64,000 bases of DNA from Apus apus (GCF_020740795.1 NC_067312.1:66174905-66238904); one strand, 5' to 3'; positions 11,601 through 26,869 are shown, counted from the stretch's first letter. The notes: generated by a model from the letters alone, not told the origin. A program made the numbers and translations.

Positions 11601-14361
11601 TACGGTGAGAAAAGTCCCTGCTGCTCAGGAGCAGGGTTTTTCTTCATTCTGTTCATGCTGTATATGTATTTTCCATACTTTCTGTGGATGAAGTTTGTGT
11701 CCCTGGGGAATGGATGGCAGCTAAATAGCTCTCTTGCCTCTTCTGGGGACAGAAGCACGGCAAAAAAATAATAGGAACTGTGAGGAACTTTTATTGTTCT
11801 GGCTGCTGAGCTCTGGGGAATATATATAAAAGTCCATTTCTGGAAACACACGATGAAACAAAGAGATGCTGCTGTTGTCTCTGATCTGTGATGTTTTCCC
11901 TTTCTAGGATAACATGAGATGCCAGATGATCTGCACCAGATCTTTAATTCCAAAATACAGCATGGGCCTGTACTGACGTGACTAGGCCTGCTGAACACAG
12001 GGTCTGAATTTTATCCACCAACATGTGCTGGTTCCCTCTTTTTTGCCTCTTCCCATTTTGAATGGTTTTCTGATCAAGAGACAAGTGTCTAGATTCATCA
12101 TTCAGTGCAAGGGAACCTGATGAAGCTGTAGTTGTACAGAGAAATAAGGGTCTACAGACCAAACAGGTTTCCCACAGCATGCAGCACAGAGAAGTAATAG
12201 CAGACTTGCTGTCAGTTCCTCATTCCTCTTGGCATCTGGGCAAATGCCAGTACGAAGGATTAGTTTAGCAACAGAGATGAATTCTTCAAAGCTGGAGAGC
12301 TTTTGTACTTCAGGATATAGTTTATCCCTTTGTATTGATACTAGTTAACTGATAAATCCAGGAATAAGAATTACACCAAAGCATGAATATATCTTGGCAG
12401 TACCTCTACCTTGGACCATGGACATACAGCTGCCATGTGGTACACTGGGCACCTTGCTACATCCCAGAGGTGCAATTGCTCTCAAGCTTTGCACATTACA
12501 CAACCCAAATCACATCAGCCAGCAGAAGGGAGGAGTTACTGCTTCCAGGTGCCACTAAGGCTTGAGCCCCAGTCTCTGTACAACATACAGTGAACAGGCA
12601 GCTCTCTGTGTTGCCACTCATAAAAAAAAACCTGCTCTGTGTAAATGACTCTGCTCATGCTTCCAGCACACAGAAGTCTCATACGATGGTTGCTTCCTAG
12701 CTTTTGTTCTCGTGCTTTATCCCCAAAAGACAGATGTGGTTTCCCCTTCTTGCTTCAGAGAGGAGGAGAAATTGGAAAAATAAAAGGGCAGGATGACTTC
12801 ATGATACTCTGCATTCTCCCTGTTTAACTAGACAGCATTTTTCAGTTTCACTGCTGTTGCCAGGAGTAAGAAACACACATTGCACTGCAAATCTATTTAG
12901 GTGGTATCTGTGAACAGCTGCCATCATGCAGGTCTTCAGAGACTCCCAGACAAACACAGCAGACATGACTGAATGTGTAAAGCAACATCAGCAACTCCAA
13001 ACGTAGCTGTGAGGATGGAGGTACTCCTGGAAAGAGATACACACAATTAGCCTTGGGTGATTTTATTGTAGCATTTCTACTGGAGGATTAAATTCAGTTG
13101 TGTCTCTTTTCTTCTAGAAAGTTTAGGTTTTGTTTCCTTGGAAGGCTCAAAAACCTCTTATGGTTGCCTCGCTTTACAGATGTCCCTCTGTACAATGAAA
13201 AAATGTCCCAAATCTTCTTCTTTTCCTGGCTTTGATATGAATGTGTGTGAGAGGATCCAGCTCATGCTACCTGCAGTTTCTCCTGATTTGAAGATCTGTG
13301 TCCCCAGTTATTTTCCATTCAGCTGTTTCTCAGCTTGGTGTTTCACCCCTTCATCACGGGGGGATGTCAGAGATGCAGACCTAGTTCTGTTGAAACCACC
13401 AGCTACTCTTGTCTTGCTGGAACCTGAACTTCATCCATCTCCCCTTCTTATTCTGGATGAGCTTGACTCAGCCCCAGTTGATGCCCTTTTTTGCTGCTGA
13501 GTTTTGCAGCATGTCCCAGAAGTCTTGGTGTTCAGTTTTATTCTAGCCTGCCTGTTCAGTTGCTACATGAGAGTTAGCTGCTCTTCTCTGTGGATGGTCT
13601 TGGACTGTGCTTGTGGGAGATCTGTTTCGCAGGCTTACTCCTTCTCTCCTGAGCCTACAGCTGGGTTGGTCTGGTGGGTCCTGCTGCCTTTCTCACAGTT
13701 GCCACCTCAGCCAAGTCTCTGAACAACTGGACCATGTAGCAGCTTGTGGGCAATAAAAAGATAGCATGGTGGGTGTGATGTTTGCAGGCCCTGAGTGTGT
13801 TTGTACCCATGTCACTGCTTTGTTCCCGGCAGTGGGGAGAGGTGTGGGCTACAGCTTGGGAAGCTCTCTCTTGAATGCCAGAGCAACGATTAGGTCTGCT
13901 TTGCTCCCAGCTGAGGGGGCTGTACCAGTGAGCATGGGGAAACTGTGTTTTTGGTTCTTGCATGTGCAGGACCCTTCTACCCAGCTCCTTTCTGCAATGG
14001 GTCTAGATGGACCCCACTGAACTACCCAGAGGGAAACCAGAAGGAGCCACACAACGTGGCCCTTTTCAAAGGTGATGGCTGTTCCTGATAATGCCAACTG
14101 GCTCAGCTTTCATTTCAACTTCCTGAGGACTAATGCAGACAGATCAATTAGAGACTGCACACAAAAAGCTGAAGCTCCTCAACCCTCCCCCAGATAATAA
14201 AAAAAATATGCCCTTGCTTTTCTCCTTCCTTGAAGTCCCCAGGAGAGAATTAGCTGGTGCTGCAGGTGCAGCCGTCCTGCGGGGTGGTGAGAGCAATGAA
14301 TAGTAAGGTTTTTAGCTCAAGCACACTAAGGCTGTTCAGCAGCCATTGGATAATCCTCCGT

Positions 14362-14389
14362 TAATCAGATTATGTAAATTACTACTTCA
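14362..14389 (+). promoter_or_regulatory. Candidate homeodomain element, upstream copy
   Basis: The sequence contains TAATCAGATTA (14362-14372), a perfect TAAT-Y-N-R-ATTA palindrome of the type bound by dimers of paired-class homeodomains (P3 site). A TAATCC core, the Otx/Pitx-type monomer site, lies just before it at 14351-14356. The 28-bp block matches 37851-37878 at 23 positions. Function is inferred; the site is about 16.6 kb upstream of the TAL2 start. Confidence 0.35.
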
Positions 14390-17300
14390 GCATCCCTATC
14401 CCATCTCTTGTCTCCCTGCTCTCCAAGCTGGAAATAAAAGGCACTCTAAAAAGAAACATTTAAACTGCAAAAAGGCAGCACTGGTGAAAGGGATGGGCAG
14501 AGGGTGCTGAGAGGAGAAGCAGTGGAGCAAGGCTTTGTTTATCTGCAGACAGGCTTTCCTGCTTGGCAAAGCAGCAGGAGACACCAGGAAAGCAAAGGTC
14601 AGGAGTGGGTTCTGCCTGTGTATTTATGGTGTCTTGGTACCTCCTTGAAGAGGGCAATGCTTGCACATGCCTGGAGGCCATGCTTTACCTTGGCATTTTA
14701 CTTTTGGTGCACTGAAAAACCATACCTGACCTTCTCGGAGCAATGTTACCTCCTGCCCTTTCTTTCTTGTTCATGATGTGCTATGAGTTTGTTCATTCAT
14801 AGTGTAAAGCACAGCACCCTAAACAAGGCTTGCGTGAGAGGTGCTGTCAGCAGTCTGGACTTAGTCACTGAACACAGTGAACAAACTGAATGAAGGGACA
14901 AATTTTCGAAAAGGGGCATTGAAGCTGTGAAGTCTGGACATGCAGAGGCTGTATCACATAAAACCTGCACTCATGGTTTAGTGCATGCATGGTAATCACA
15001 ACCTCTGACTCTGGGCTTCATATAGAAGTATGTCTTCCTGTAACACTTGTCAGGAGACCAGACCATCACAGCAGCATCTTGCTTTAGTTTCACCAGTACT
15101 CAAAATGTGGTTTATGGCACTTACTTTATCTCTGAGGCTGTTACATTTTCACCCAGGTATGAGTGGTGGTGGGTTTTTTACACACTGGAGTAGAAACCTG
15201 AGGAAGGCAAGAGAGGTCAGTTAAAACTAAAACAGAGGAGCCGAGAGCTTATTTGTTCTTTGTGCAGCTACCAACAGCCACCCAGAAAGCTGAGCTGACC
15301 TACATTTTCTGTGTAATTCTCCTGGCTGAATGCAATTCCTTTTGTTTGTGACAAAGATGAAGCTGCCTCTCTCATGGCAGATGCAATACACTGGAGAAGA
15401 GGTTTTCTACCCCAGACGGCTTGTCACTGGGCTTTTGATACTCACAGATTATCAGGAAAATTTGTTCACCAGTCCTTCTCCACAATGTTGAATACATATC
15501 ATGATAACTCATATCTTGTCCTCAGTGGGCAAAGCTCTCTGAAGGGCTACTCATGGGCTATTGAAAATATTGCACATAAAGTGTTCAGACCCTGCTGGTT
15601 TGATGGGCCAAGCTAATCACAGGGCATGCCTTGGTTTCATGGGCTCAAGTGACACCATTGGGGTGAAAACATGCTAACGTGTACATGGGGGACTTTATTG
15701 GTGTTACTGGAGCTGTTTTCCCCGTGCTGTGAAGTGAGAGGCTGAGACACCAGCTCTGCAGGAGTGACACGTAGTCCGGTGGAGAATGGATATCCTGGTT
15801 GAAAGTTTTAGGAACTTCTCGCTGACTTTGCAAAATCATTTAAAAAATGCAGATATGCAAATAAAGCAATTCTCACCTTGAGGTATTTTGTCCAAAATTC
15901 ATCTTTCTTCCTCTGCCTGCTATTGGCTTTTGTAGAGCTAGTGGAAACAAAAGAGACATATAGCACAAATGTATGATAGCATACAGGTGAACTGAAAGAG
16001 TGATGGAGTGATTTCTGCATGCTGTGGGTCAGCACTGTCCTAGAGGAGCCAATGAACACCAGCTGAGCATCTGAAATACAGAGATATATTTTTAGAAAAT
16101 GGAAACAAAACATTTGAAAATTAAATTTGAAATTAATTGTACAATCACTTCATCATCAACACAGCTGTAAGGGCATGCATTAATAACTGAAGGAAACTAC
16201 GATGGCTTGTCTTTAAAAGCAAAGGAATAAAGCTACCTTTCAGAGTCAGTGAGTAGGTCTGTTTTTCCTTTGTGAAACAGACGGTGTTGGCATCATCATG
16301 AACCCTTGAGAGGCTGGATTTCCTGTAATTTCCCTTTGCACAACCATGCATTGCTGGTCCTGCAAGAGGAGCATTCTGAAGCAAAGACACTTTTAGTATG
16401 TCAACCTCAGCTGTTCTTAAGCAGCAACCTGCACTGAGAAGAGATGTTAGAGACATTCAGAGCAAATTCCCTTGTTCCTTGCAAGAGTTCACCTCTAAGA
16501 GCAAGACTCATGGTTTCAAAGACTTGCACATGAAGAAAGAGAACTGGCCAGAGTATGAAAAAGCCTGGCAACTCCTTGTGCATTGAATACACACAGCTAG
16601 GGATTGCGTGTTTTTCTTGAAACTGTAGTGGAAGTTAAAACTCTTGATCCTTATATTTTGTCATTAGTTAAAAGGCTGTTGTAGGTGGCATGAACACATC
16701 TGTCGCCAAAACCTGTCAGAGCTTATAATCTGGCCAGGAAGGTTTTCTTAAATTCAACTCCACATTTCTTTGAATCCCAGTACTGAGTGATGCTTATGTT
16801 GCTGCATGCAACCTGGCTAAGCTCAGCATTGTGTGCTGATTCTCTGAGATGATTGGCCTGTTTTCTATATTTTAGGTTATTCGCAAAGAACTGCAAATGT
16901 CTAAGTATATCTGTGTCAAAGGGAAGCTGAGATGCTTACCTCTTTTCTCTTGCTTCCAGTGAAAGGTTTAGAGAACCAGTAGGTTTTCAGTCTCTTTCTT
17001 CTGTGACTACATGTTTCCTTCAAGGCTATCAGCAAGTTTCAGCATCAAAAAAGACAAAATTTTTCGCTTCTGGAATTAAGCCCAAAAGTGTGGCTAGAAT
17101 TCAAGGCACCCCCTGATGTGAATGTTTTGTTAACACTAACAAGAGATTCAAAACATTACAAAAAGCTCCAGATGATCAAAGTTTCAGCATATTTCAGCAG
17201 TCTGCATGCAGCTGCTGTTCTGAACCTCAAGCAGCCTCTTCCAGCTCTCAATATTCAAAATCTAACTAAATTTTCATTTTAAAGGGCAGTAGCCCAGATG

Positions 17301-17590
17301 TGTATAATTGCTTCTTATTGTTCCCATCTTTAGAGTGTGAACTCCCAGTGATAATGTGGCTCTGTGTTTGCAGCCTCTTGCTGTCCTTTCTCTGTCCATC
17401 ACTTTCTGTGTGTTGCTTTCATCAGACTGAAAGGGGTCACACCACAAAGGGGGGGAAATAATCTGAACACAGGCCCATTTTCTGAAATCTCTGCTCACAT
17501 TTAGGAAGAATTGTCGTTCATTTCCTGCTCATCTGCAATAGGAGTTTTGCTGCAGAAAGACAGGTTTTGAGGTCTGGCCTCAAATGCATT

Positions 17591-17648
17591 TGTTTTTGTT
17601 TGGTTTTGTTGTTGTTGTTTTTTTTTTTGGTTGGTTGGTTGTTTTTTT
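17591..17648. repeat. T/G-rich low-complexity tract
   Basis: Runs of T with interspersed G (GTT and GGTT units) make a simple low-complexity stretch. No function is visible. Confidence 0.8.
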
Positions 17649-20600
17649 CCATCTGAGCATTAATCTGTCTTGCAGGATAAAGTCTTCTGCTCCCGCTTGC
17701 ATACTGCACAGTCACACATCAGGAACAGCTTTTTTTCCTTTTAGAATGAGGGTTACTCCCCTAGGATGTTTCAGGTGCTGGAATTTAAATGCAGGCATGC
17801 TGAATTCCAAAAAAGGACATGAGAAACCCAGTTTTGAGGACATTTACACTTTGCAACCACTCCCATGTTCTTGACTTCTTCGAAGTGGCATCTCTCACAT
17901 CTTCTGCTTTGCAGAGCCATATGTGTAAATGCTGTTGCATAAATTACTGGTAATGCAGGCAGTCTGTTGCTTCATCCAAGTCTAATTGATATCAGTATTT
18001 GGGATGCTGGGGCAAGCCGATGAGCTGACTGGAATGTAGCTCTTACAGAAAGTGAGTGCACTGAGTTCAGCACTGCTTCTGGTGGGAGGACGTGGTGGGC
18101 ATGAGAGCAGACATAGGGAAGTGCAATGTCCTGTGGAGGGGATCAGTACTCTATGTTCAGTCTCAGTTCTCACCCATGAGAGGGCTGAGACTACCTTTTT
18201 TAATTTTCTCCCTAGGAAGAATATGTACCTGCCTGGCAGAGTGGGTCTCCATTCAGCAGGGTCCAGTACTGCTGCAAGAAAGCAACAGCTTCTGCATCTG
18301 CACACAAAGGGGCTGTACGACCCCAGTTACCCTGTTTGCATGTGCAGTGTTGCTCACCCCTCTTCTTTTTGTTGGGGCTGAAAGGGCTGTACTTTCTGAG
18401 CGAAGTAGCTGAAAAGGGAAAATGTGGCCATTATACCAACAAACATGCTGATACTGTCTGCAGTCTGGAGGCAGAGAACAAGTTACAAAATATGTTCTCC
18501 TTCCCCCCTGACGTTTGATGAACTGGCAACGGGTGGCTGCTAAGAACCAGGCCTGTTGCAGGCAAAAAATTGCCTGAAACTCCAAAGAAACTGTCAGGAT
18601 GGAACCTGGCAGAAATTTTTGTCAGGAAGAGCACACCCAGGGTGCAATACTGCTTTCACTGTTCTTGTTCCCCTCTCCTTGCCCATGGCAACTATGGATT
18701 GCTCAAGGGAAAAGTATCCTCGGGACTGCAGGAGTGTATTGATACTATATTCCTCCTGCTGTCATGTGCCAGGTATGGAGAAGAAGCTGAATGAGTACCA
18801 CTAGTGTGGTACAGTGATGCCACGCAATCACAGTTCAATAGGAAGTTTAATAAAGAGATGGGGAAGCTGACCTTCATGTATGACCTCTTCAGAGGAATCT
18901 GTCAGCATGGAAAACACCCTTAAAGTTGGTGTAAAAGTCAGCATCTCCGCGACATCTCATCAGCATTCCCAATGGCCTCCTGCATGCCGTGGGTTGCACA
19001 GCCTCAGCTGGGCTGCCACAGAAGGGTTTTGGAGGAGTTACTCTTTTGTACAACAGGAGGGAGACAAGGACACCTTGGGATGTGGCTGAAGCACTAAAGA
19101 GGTGTAGCGATGGCTTTCCTGAAGTACTTGGGAAGGAGCTAGGATAATCCTTTTTCTCCTCATGTTTCCTCAGTGAGGCAGGTCTCTCACCATGAGCCTG
19201 TCTCTGGAGAGGTGAAATGGTGAAAGTCATATCTGACAGCAACAGGAGCAGGATGCAGCTGTCTGGCATGGATATTTGAGTGAGAAACAGCAGCCCATCC
19301 AGTCTTTCTCCCTGGAAGGACAGAAACTTTCCTGGCTGTATATTTTATAGTGCTTTGTCTGGCCAGGTTTTGAAAGCCTTAGGCAGTTGATGTACCCAAG
19401 CATTTAGGGATAAAGACCTTCAGTTCCCTCCTCTTTGCATGCCCCTTTCTCTACCGGTTGTGTGCTGGCTGGAGCATCTCAGGGAAGATTGTGGGTAAAT
19501 AATGTGTTCGAGGAGGTATCAGGGAGGAGGGGCACTCCACCACTTTCCAACATAAATTACATGGAAATTAGCCTTCTGTGAGGCCAAGGGCCCCTCTGGA
19601 ATAGGGCCTTTAGTTAACATAACACTTGTGCTAAATGAGGCGGTTGACACAGCTTTCGGGCTGTAGTGCTGCTCCCAATTTACAGTGTGAAAGGGCTGAA
19701 CCTCCAGTAGAGCTCTGCAGGGAATGACTTACCCTGGCTGGGACCTGGGGCACTTTCTCTCCAGAAAGCAATCACATCATTCCACCACTGGGTTGTTAAC
19801 GTTTATGGGGACAATCCTGTTAATGGAAACTTTTGTAGTCCTTTTAAAAACTCAGTAGGTGAGCCCTACCTAGCCAACTTGCACTTTTGGGTGAGGTGCT
19901 CTGAGTAAGGCCTGGGTTTTCTTGGGGCTTGGTAGAAGAAAAACATACAGTGTGTTTAATGCTTCCTTAGCCTGGATGCAGGTGTTTTATTGTAGTGGGG
20001 TAATTAGCTGGGGCTCCTCTTTTTTTGCCACCCCTCTTCCCTTTTAGTATCCTGTTGCTGTCACTGTGTAAGTAGGTATCTTGCTCTTGTTCTCTCTATC
20101 CACTCCTACCTCCCTCCACCCAAAATAGACTGCCAGCACCTAATGGAGAAGTGGACGGAGGTGTAGACAAGGTCGTATGAGTCCCAAAGTCTTTGTAGGT
20201 TTGTAAGTAGGCTATGCCCTAGTCGGCTTGTGCCTGGGGCAGTTTGGTGACTATTTTCCTATGAAGAAAGTTGCTACCCAGTGGGAAGGTGAGGCTGGAT
20301 GGATCAGCCTCTGTCATGGACAAACAGGCATGTGCTCCAGTGGTGGAGATGATGTTAGTTTGCTGTATTATTTTTTTGCAGTCAGATGTGAGCTTGCTTG
20401 GCTGTTGTCCCTGGGCTGAGAGGAAGTTTTGGGGCCACCCCAGCAATGGAGAAAGAAGTCTCTGTTTCACTGACCCTGCGTCCTAGCCACAGGGATATGG
20501 AGCTGGCTCATGTTTGCTGTAAAAGCATGGATTAAACCTACCGTTAGTGCACTTTGTGGGCCCTGAAATGAAGGGCAAGCTGGTAGATATGTGTATTCAC

Positions 20601-20939
20601 ACCTGCAGCCTTCTGTTGTCACACAGACTCAGGCAGAGGGCCAGCAAAGGGCTTGGGGCAGTGCCGAGACTGCAGCAGCTGTAGCTGTCCTCCCGTGACT
20701 CTAAGTGAAGGAGAGCTTTCCCCAAAAAGGGTAGTGCAGGATCGATTTGCCTGCACATGGTGACCCCCACAGCTTCACTGCATTTACTCTCGGAGCGGAG
20801 AGATAATCTCCTGCTTAGAAATATAATAAATACACCAGCCTATTCCTCAGTAGTGAGCCATGATAAAGCTGGCTTTTGAATGAGCCCTGCATCTCTGTCT
20901 CTGGAAACATTTACATTTACAGCTCAGAGCTGAAAAAAG

Positions 20940-21001
20940 AATTATTTTTTTTAAATCCCCCTCCAAAAAAGGGAAAAAAAGAGAAAAAAAAGAGAAAAAA
21001 T
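20940..21001. repeat. A-rich purine low-complexity tract
   Basis: Poly-T followed by repeated AAAAAAG-type units; a purine-rich simple sequence with no further signal. Confidence 0.8.
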
Positions 21002-23911
21002 AGATTCTAAGCATGAGCAGCCTCCATCCTTTCCCCCAAAGTTCACCTGACCTGGCCAGAGTCACTCAGAGGGTAGTAAGCACAGCTAGTCTCAGCTACC
21101 ACCCCATACCAGCCTCAAAAAGGCAGAGAGTGTTCAGTAAGAGGAGAAAAGGCAGGATAGAGAGTATCTCCTGGGAGATGCAAAACAAGCTCCCTGGATT
21201 GCTAGGACTAGTGGTGACACGCGCCAGACAAAGGACCTGCAACTCTATAAATGAGGGAGCCAGGACCAGGGCCAGAATGAATCCAGTGGGAGCAAGCTCT
21301 GCGTCCAGGCACTGCCAGAGCAGTTGGGAAAGAAAAGCAGGAATTGTCTGATTTTGCTGCCCATTTGCCCACTGACCACATTTCAAGAGCCACAAGCACC
21401 TGGGACCAGAAAAGTAAGTAACAACAGCCTCTTAACTTTACAGTGTTGCTTCCCCATTTTTGGGCTTATTTGGCAACTTTCTTAGGAATGTCAGTTTCCT
21501 ATTGGAAAAGGGAATATCCTCAAAAGAAGCAAATTCTGCAATAGCCTTTTACCATGCCCTGGATTTTTATTTTTTATCATGATACCTCTGGAACTTGTCA
21601 TAAAAAGTTAAGAGTAAGGCATCTGACCTGATAAACAGAATAATTACAGAAGTGGCTATTTACAGGTGGCTGTGTTTATTCAAGAAAAACAACCATGTTG
21701 CCCTGTTTTTGTGGCTGGATTTATCAAATTCTTAGTGAATTTATCAAAGGCTCAGTGAATCAGACCTCATGCCAGGATAAATTATTAATTTATTTTACTA
21801 CTTTTGAAAGAAGTGTTCATCCTTAGATGTGCAGCAAACTAATGTGATTTTAAAATAACTGTTTCTACTATTCCTGTATTTTCTTATATCATAACTGTAT
21901 AATTATACACTAGGCAAACTCATTTATACCTCTGCAAAGCATTGGAAATCAGAGTTACTGCACTGGTGCAAAATTATTACACAAAGCATCATAGATACTC
22001 TGAGTTTAGGAATAAAACTTAAGGGAATTCTCCAGTGGTGTCTGATATTTCAAACAGATTATTTACAAAAGCATGGATAATGTGTTCATTAGACTTTACT
22101 ATATGATTATGCATGTGACTGTGGAAATCCTGTGAAAGGTAAAGATGTAAAGAAACAGTTTTAAATTCCAGTTCCCATTTCCAATCCAATACTCCCCCCA
22201 CATTTCATCTGTCTTACATCTGATGTGAAACATACGCAGGCTTTTGAATTTTGCTCAGTTCAATAGTTCAGTTAGGGGGAAAAGCTTAGCAATTTTATTA
22301 ATTTCACTTCTGCTGATAAGTATTAATAACTCAGATTTGTGAAAAAAAACTTTTGAAACTGCCAGTCTAGAATATATTGATATTTCCAGGTGTAGCCTGC
22401 TGCATAAAGTGGTATTTGCCTGATTAATAAGCAATAAACCAAGCATTTTTTCTGAAGTAGCTGTCTCTCCTTGATTTCCATATAACTTTATACGAAAAGA
22501 TAAGATTTTTAGAACCTTTTTCCACCACGTATTTCTACATTGTTTCACAAAAAATTACAAAAAAAATTAAAAAAGTGTCTTGTCTTTACTACCTGTTTAC
22601 ACTACTTGAAACAGTTGTGATATGAGCAGCTGGTCCAAGAAATTAAGTCTCCAAAAAGTCAGCATGCCATGTAGGAGGTTTGGAGTCTAAATGCAGGTGC
22701 CTGTGAGAGTGTGGTTGGGGCAGGGATGATCTTTCTCTCTGGCGTAGCCCCACAGAAGTTCACAGCAGGACATTTAGGTGAAAATTTAGATCTGCAGTCC
22801 TTGTCTTGCAATGGTTTGTATCACAGTTCTGGAAGTTACAATTTGCTGTGGTGGTTATGTTTCTCAGTGCTTATGGTGACCTCTAGTCTTATGCAAATTA
22901 ATTCTTGGGGTGATGCTGTGGTGGTCAGTAGACTGGTTTCAACTTGTGTTTGGTAGGAAGACAGGGGAAGGAATGCTGCTGCTGTCAGGATGCTGTCAAA
23001 CTCTGATCTTGCTTTTGCTGAAGTCACAGAGAGATTTGCTATCAGCCTCAGACCAGACCTAGATAAACTGCAAAAGCAAACAGTCTCTGGGGGCCATACA
23101 CAAACATAATACAAGATCTAACTTCCCCCTGATGTAGATGTTCCTTACAGCACTGGATTTTCCCTTTTCTGTTCCTAGTAACTCCTGTAACAGCAGGAGC
23201 TGCTGCAGACCAGTCTTTGCCGGGTTTTAAGACATGCAGCACCTGGTACCACCTCCTTCCTTACCTAACAAACTTTCTGTAAGGAGGATGTGGAGTTTCC
23301 TACATATGCAGGCATGGCAAGGAAGTTAAAGCAAATTGACATGTTTCTGCTGTTCACAGCTACCTTACTGCCTCGTAGTGGCAGGTGCAGAGAGAGGCAC
23401 GCAGGAATGAGTGCAGTAACAAGATAGGAGCAAGTATCTGTGTGGAACAGGGTTTTGCACACTTGGTCTGTAAAAATGAGTCCCTGAAAAACTCCTGGAA
23501 GACCTCCAAGCTGTTCTCTTCTCCATGTGAACCCTGAAGCACAGGGATAGTACCTGTATGTAGTATTTGGGAAGTTAATTTGGTACACACTGCTTTTAAA
23601 GGAAGCTCACTGGAACTGTAGTTCAGACTTTGACACAAGAGGGCCTTACTGGAGATAGAGAAGCACTTTTCCAAGAAAGCCTCTCAGATCTTGAACAGAA
23701 AATAATACAAATGCCAATTTAGTGAACAAAGGCTAAACCTACTGGCAGAGTGTTCCTTGCTCCGTTTTGCAAGCTGTCATGTCCATGCCAATACACTAGA
23801 CTTCCCTTCAGCAAAAGCTGTTGCAGCCCATGGGTGTGTTCTTTGTTTTTTGCAGACATGTAGTGTAATTTGACTTTGCTGCAAACAAGCATTGACAAGA
23901 TGGGAGCCACA

Positions 23912-23950
23912 GAAAAACAAAACAAAACAAGACAAAACAAAACAAAAAAC
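23912..23950. repeat. (AAAAC)n simple repeat
   Basis: Imperfect AAAAC pentamers, one interrupted by a G. No adjoining retroposed sequence is recognisable. Confidence 0.85.
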
Positions 23951-26869
23951 CACTCCCATGTGCAGAGCAAACCTTTCCTTGAGTAAACCTCTTTGTCATT
24001 ATTGGTAAGTTCTTAACCACACATTTTGTGCTCCCCCAAGGCCTGCTGGATGGCAGCTCACTGCTTTACAGACCTACCTTTCCTGAGGCAGCCTTTGAGG
24101 GAACAATTCCGGGGTGTCCAGATTACGAATTTTGCAGGCTAGGCAGATTTCTAAGAAAGCAGTGAGCTCTCTCCTCCTCTGAAGATCTGCATCCTCTAGG
24201 ACAACTGGATTAAAAAGCTAAGCAACCCAGGGTCCACACTGGGTAAGGAGTAAAAACTGCCTTTTGAAACTGATCACACATGGACTAGATCCCCAAACAT
24301 GAGGGGTAACTTAAGCTGGAGACCTTTAAACAGCTGCTTTTGAAGACTCCAGAGATTTCCTTGTTCTAAAGGTTCAACAAGAGCACAGTGTAGCTGTGAG
24401 AGTTTCTATAAACGCTGCCCTCAGATGGGAGGGCTCTCAGAAGCAGAGATTTCACTGTGTGCATTTTGTCCCAGATTTACAGACCCTAAAAAAGGTAAAT
24501 CACTGTCAGTGCTGACTGTTTTTTAAAGTGCTTTTGCTGCTCTGCTGAATTTGTATGGTGGTATTGATAGTCATAGGATACTCGTTAGTAGATTCAATAG
24601 AAATCTAGCCTAATAAAAATTTACTAAAATAATAAATTCGCTGTACTAAGCTAGCAGAGTGGGTTACTTTTAAAACAATGCGCTTTGTGGAACTGTCAGT
24701 CAATTATGCCAAGCATCCTGCAGGTTGTGATAACATCACAGCTTCTAAGACCTGTGGTACCTGTAGACAACACTCATGTTGATTCTGACCCACCTGGGCA
24801 ATCTACCAGCAGAAGACTGGAGACAGGACCAGGATGGGAGACAGGACAAAGATGACAAAGGACTAGAATCAACAAAGACCTCCCCCCCCAGGAGACCCCT
24901 GAGCATGCATAATTATGAAGACAGCCAATTCCAGAAAATAAAATGACTGTAAAAGAATTGTCAGATAACACTCCCAGCAGAGGTGTGAGGCAGTGAAAAG
25001 AGTCCTTGTTTTCTCCTGAAATAGCTCCTCTTCCCACATCTTATTTGAAATAAAATGTTCACTGCTGGTGTCAGGAATCACCCTGGCAGAGCAGGGAGAG
25101 GCTCTTCTACTTCATTACACAAACACAGCACCTACCAATGCTGAGCAAAGCTAGGCTGCGGTGTGCTGGCAGCTGCTTTAACACATCACACTCAAAAATG
25201 CATTCCTTTCCACAAACCTTGCAGCTGAGACAAATTAATTACAGACAGGAGGGACACATAGGTGCAGAAAAAAAGAAAAGAATTTTCCTGAGGCAAAGGA
25301 GCAGCAGAAATGAGGACAGAGGTTAAATTTCCTGATTGGCCAGGCCAGTGTTTGGCTCAGTGGACCATGCTTTCTCTCTCTGTCCTTGTTCACCAGCACA
25401 CTGGTGGGATTTCAGGTGGGAGGCACTCAGGAAGGGGCACAGTGCCTAGTTACATGGAGGCCATGATGGAGAGAGCAGGCAGAGGAAAGCTGGGAGGGAA
25501 GAGCCTGTACCTAGAGGTGTGCTACCCCACTTGCAAGCTGTCAAGGTGGGATGCATGGTCTCCCTCCCTTCCCCCTGCAAGTCCTTGCATTCCAAGCAAC
25601 CGTGCAGCTAACTGAGCATGGTTCAGCTGCGAAGAGTTTGAGCTTACTCCTCCTACGGGTGAGGGAAAAAAAAAAATATCACACATTATGGATAGGCAGT
25701 GTAATGTCTTGTGACAGCCATGCTCAGTCTTCCCCTCTGCATGGAGCTGAGTCCCATGCTCTGAGGCTCACATGAAACTGAAGAGGGAAACAATGAGCTT
25801 CCTTTCTTCTCTTCTCCAGATCACACTGATGCAGAGTGAACAAAGCACAGCATCAAGGAGTGATAACTGGGGAAACTTTTCTCCCTTTGGTAGTTCAGGC
25901 TCACAAGCACCTGCCTGTTGTACCAGGCACCATCTGCTCTTCGGTTGCCATTTACTTAAGGGCTGAGGGGACTTCACAAAATCCAATGCAATGTGTTAAA
26001 TAACCAATTTTAGCAGGCACTGGGTTTCCCCTGTGGAGTAACAGTGTGGCACTGTGGGTTTACTAGAAGCACTCCAATTTTTGCTGGCAGCAGGCATCTG
26101 CTGCCTGATTAAGATTTGCAGGAGTGGGTCTCCGGTGGCCAGTTTCAACATGGATTTAACTTCCCTGAGGTCAAAGGTGTAACTTGAGGGAGGAACTTTC
26201 TCATCCAAGATCTTTATTTAATAGCAGCCTGCTAATTATGACTGAGTGCTGGGCTCCTGGCGAGTCCCTTGCCAGCCCTCAGGCATTACCCGCTGGCTCA
26301 GGGGCCATTTGCTGGGGAATGTCCTGGCAGAGGCTGCGCTTTGTGCCTAAGCTGCCCTGCTGCTGCTGCCTGAAGTGCCTGAATGGCTTTTGCATCCAGA
26401 GGCTGCGCGAACTGCTGCTACCGGGGGAGACCTTCATCTTTTCTACTGTTTAGTCTTTTGTCTGACGACACTTGCAGCAGCATTAACCACAGTCTGTAGT
26501 TTTTTCCCCTTCTATTTTTATGTTTTTAAAAGGGGCAGGCAGGGGGGTGGAAAGAGCTTCAGTTACCCGTTTGGTGGGTAGTGGTGTTTTCTTTTGTCTC
26601 CTTCCAGCCTTTGGAGCTGATTCACTGCTGGTCTGGGGTTATTTCTTTGCAGAATTCATTTTACACCCTGCAGATGTGGATCTTAGCTCACAAAACTGCA
26701 CTTCTTCACTACTTCTGGATGTTATCTCCTTGATCGGAGTTAAATCCTGTCCTCAGTGGCAACGTTTTGCCCTTTGAAGTGATTGCTCCAGTGAAAATGG
26801 TGTAACCTTCCAGATTTACAGTCCTGAGAGCAGAATTAATTCTTTTGAATTTAAGGTGCTTCCTGGTGC

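Noticed and set aside
13138..14097. Cluster of open frames in a GC-richer stretch as a gene
   Set aside because: The products (for example 120 codons at 13138-13500) match nothing that I know, there is no exon-intron pattern, and frames on both strands overlap.
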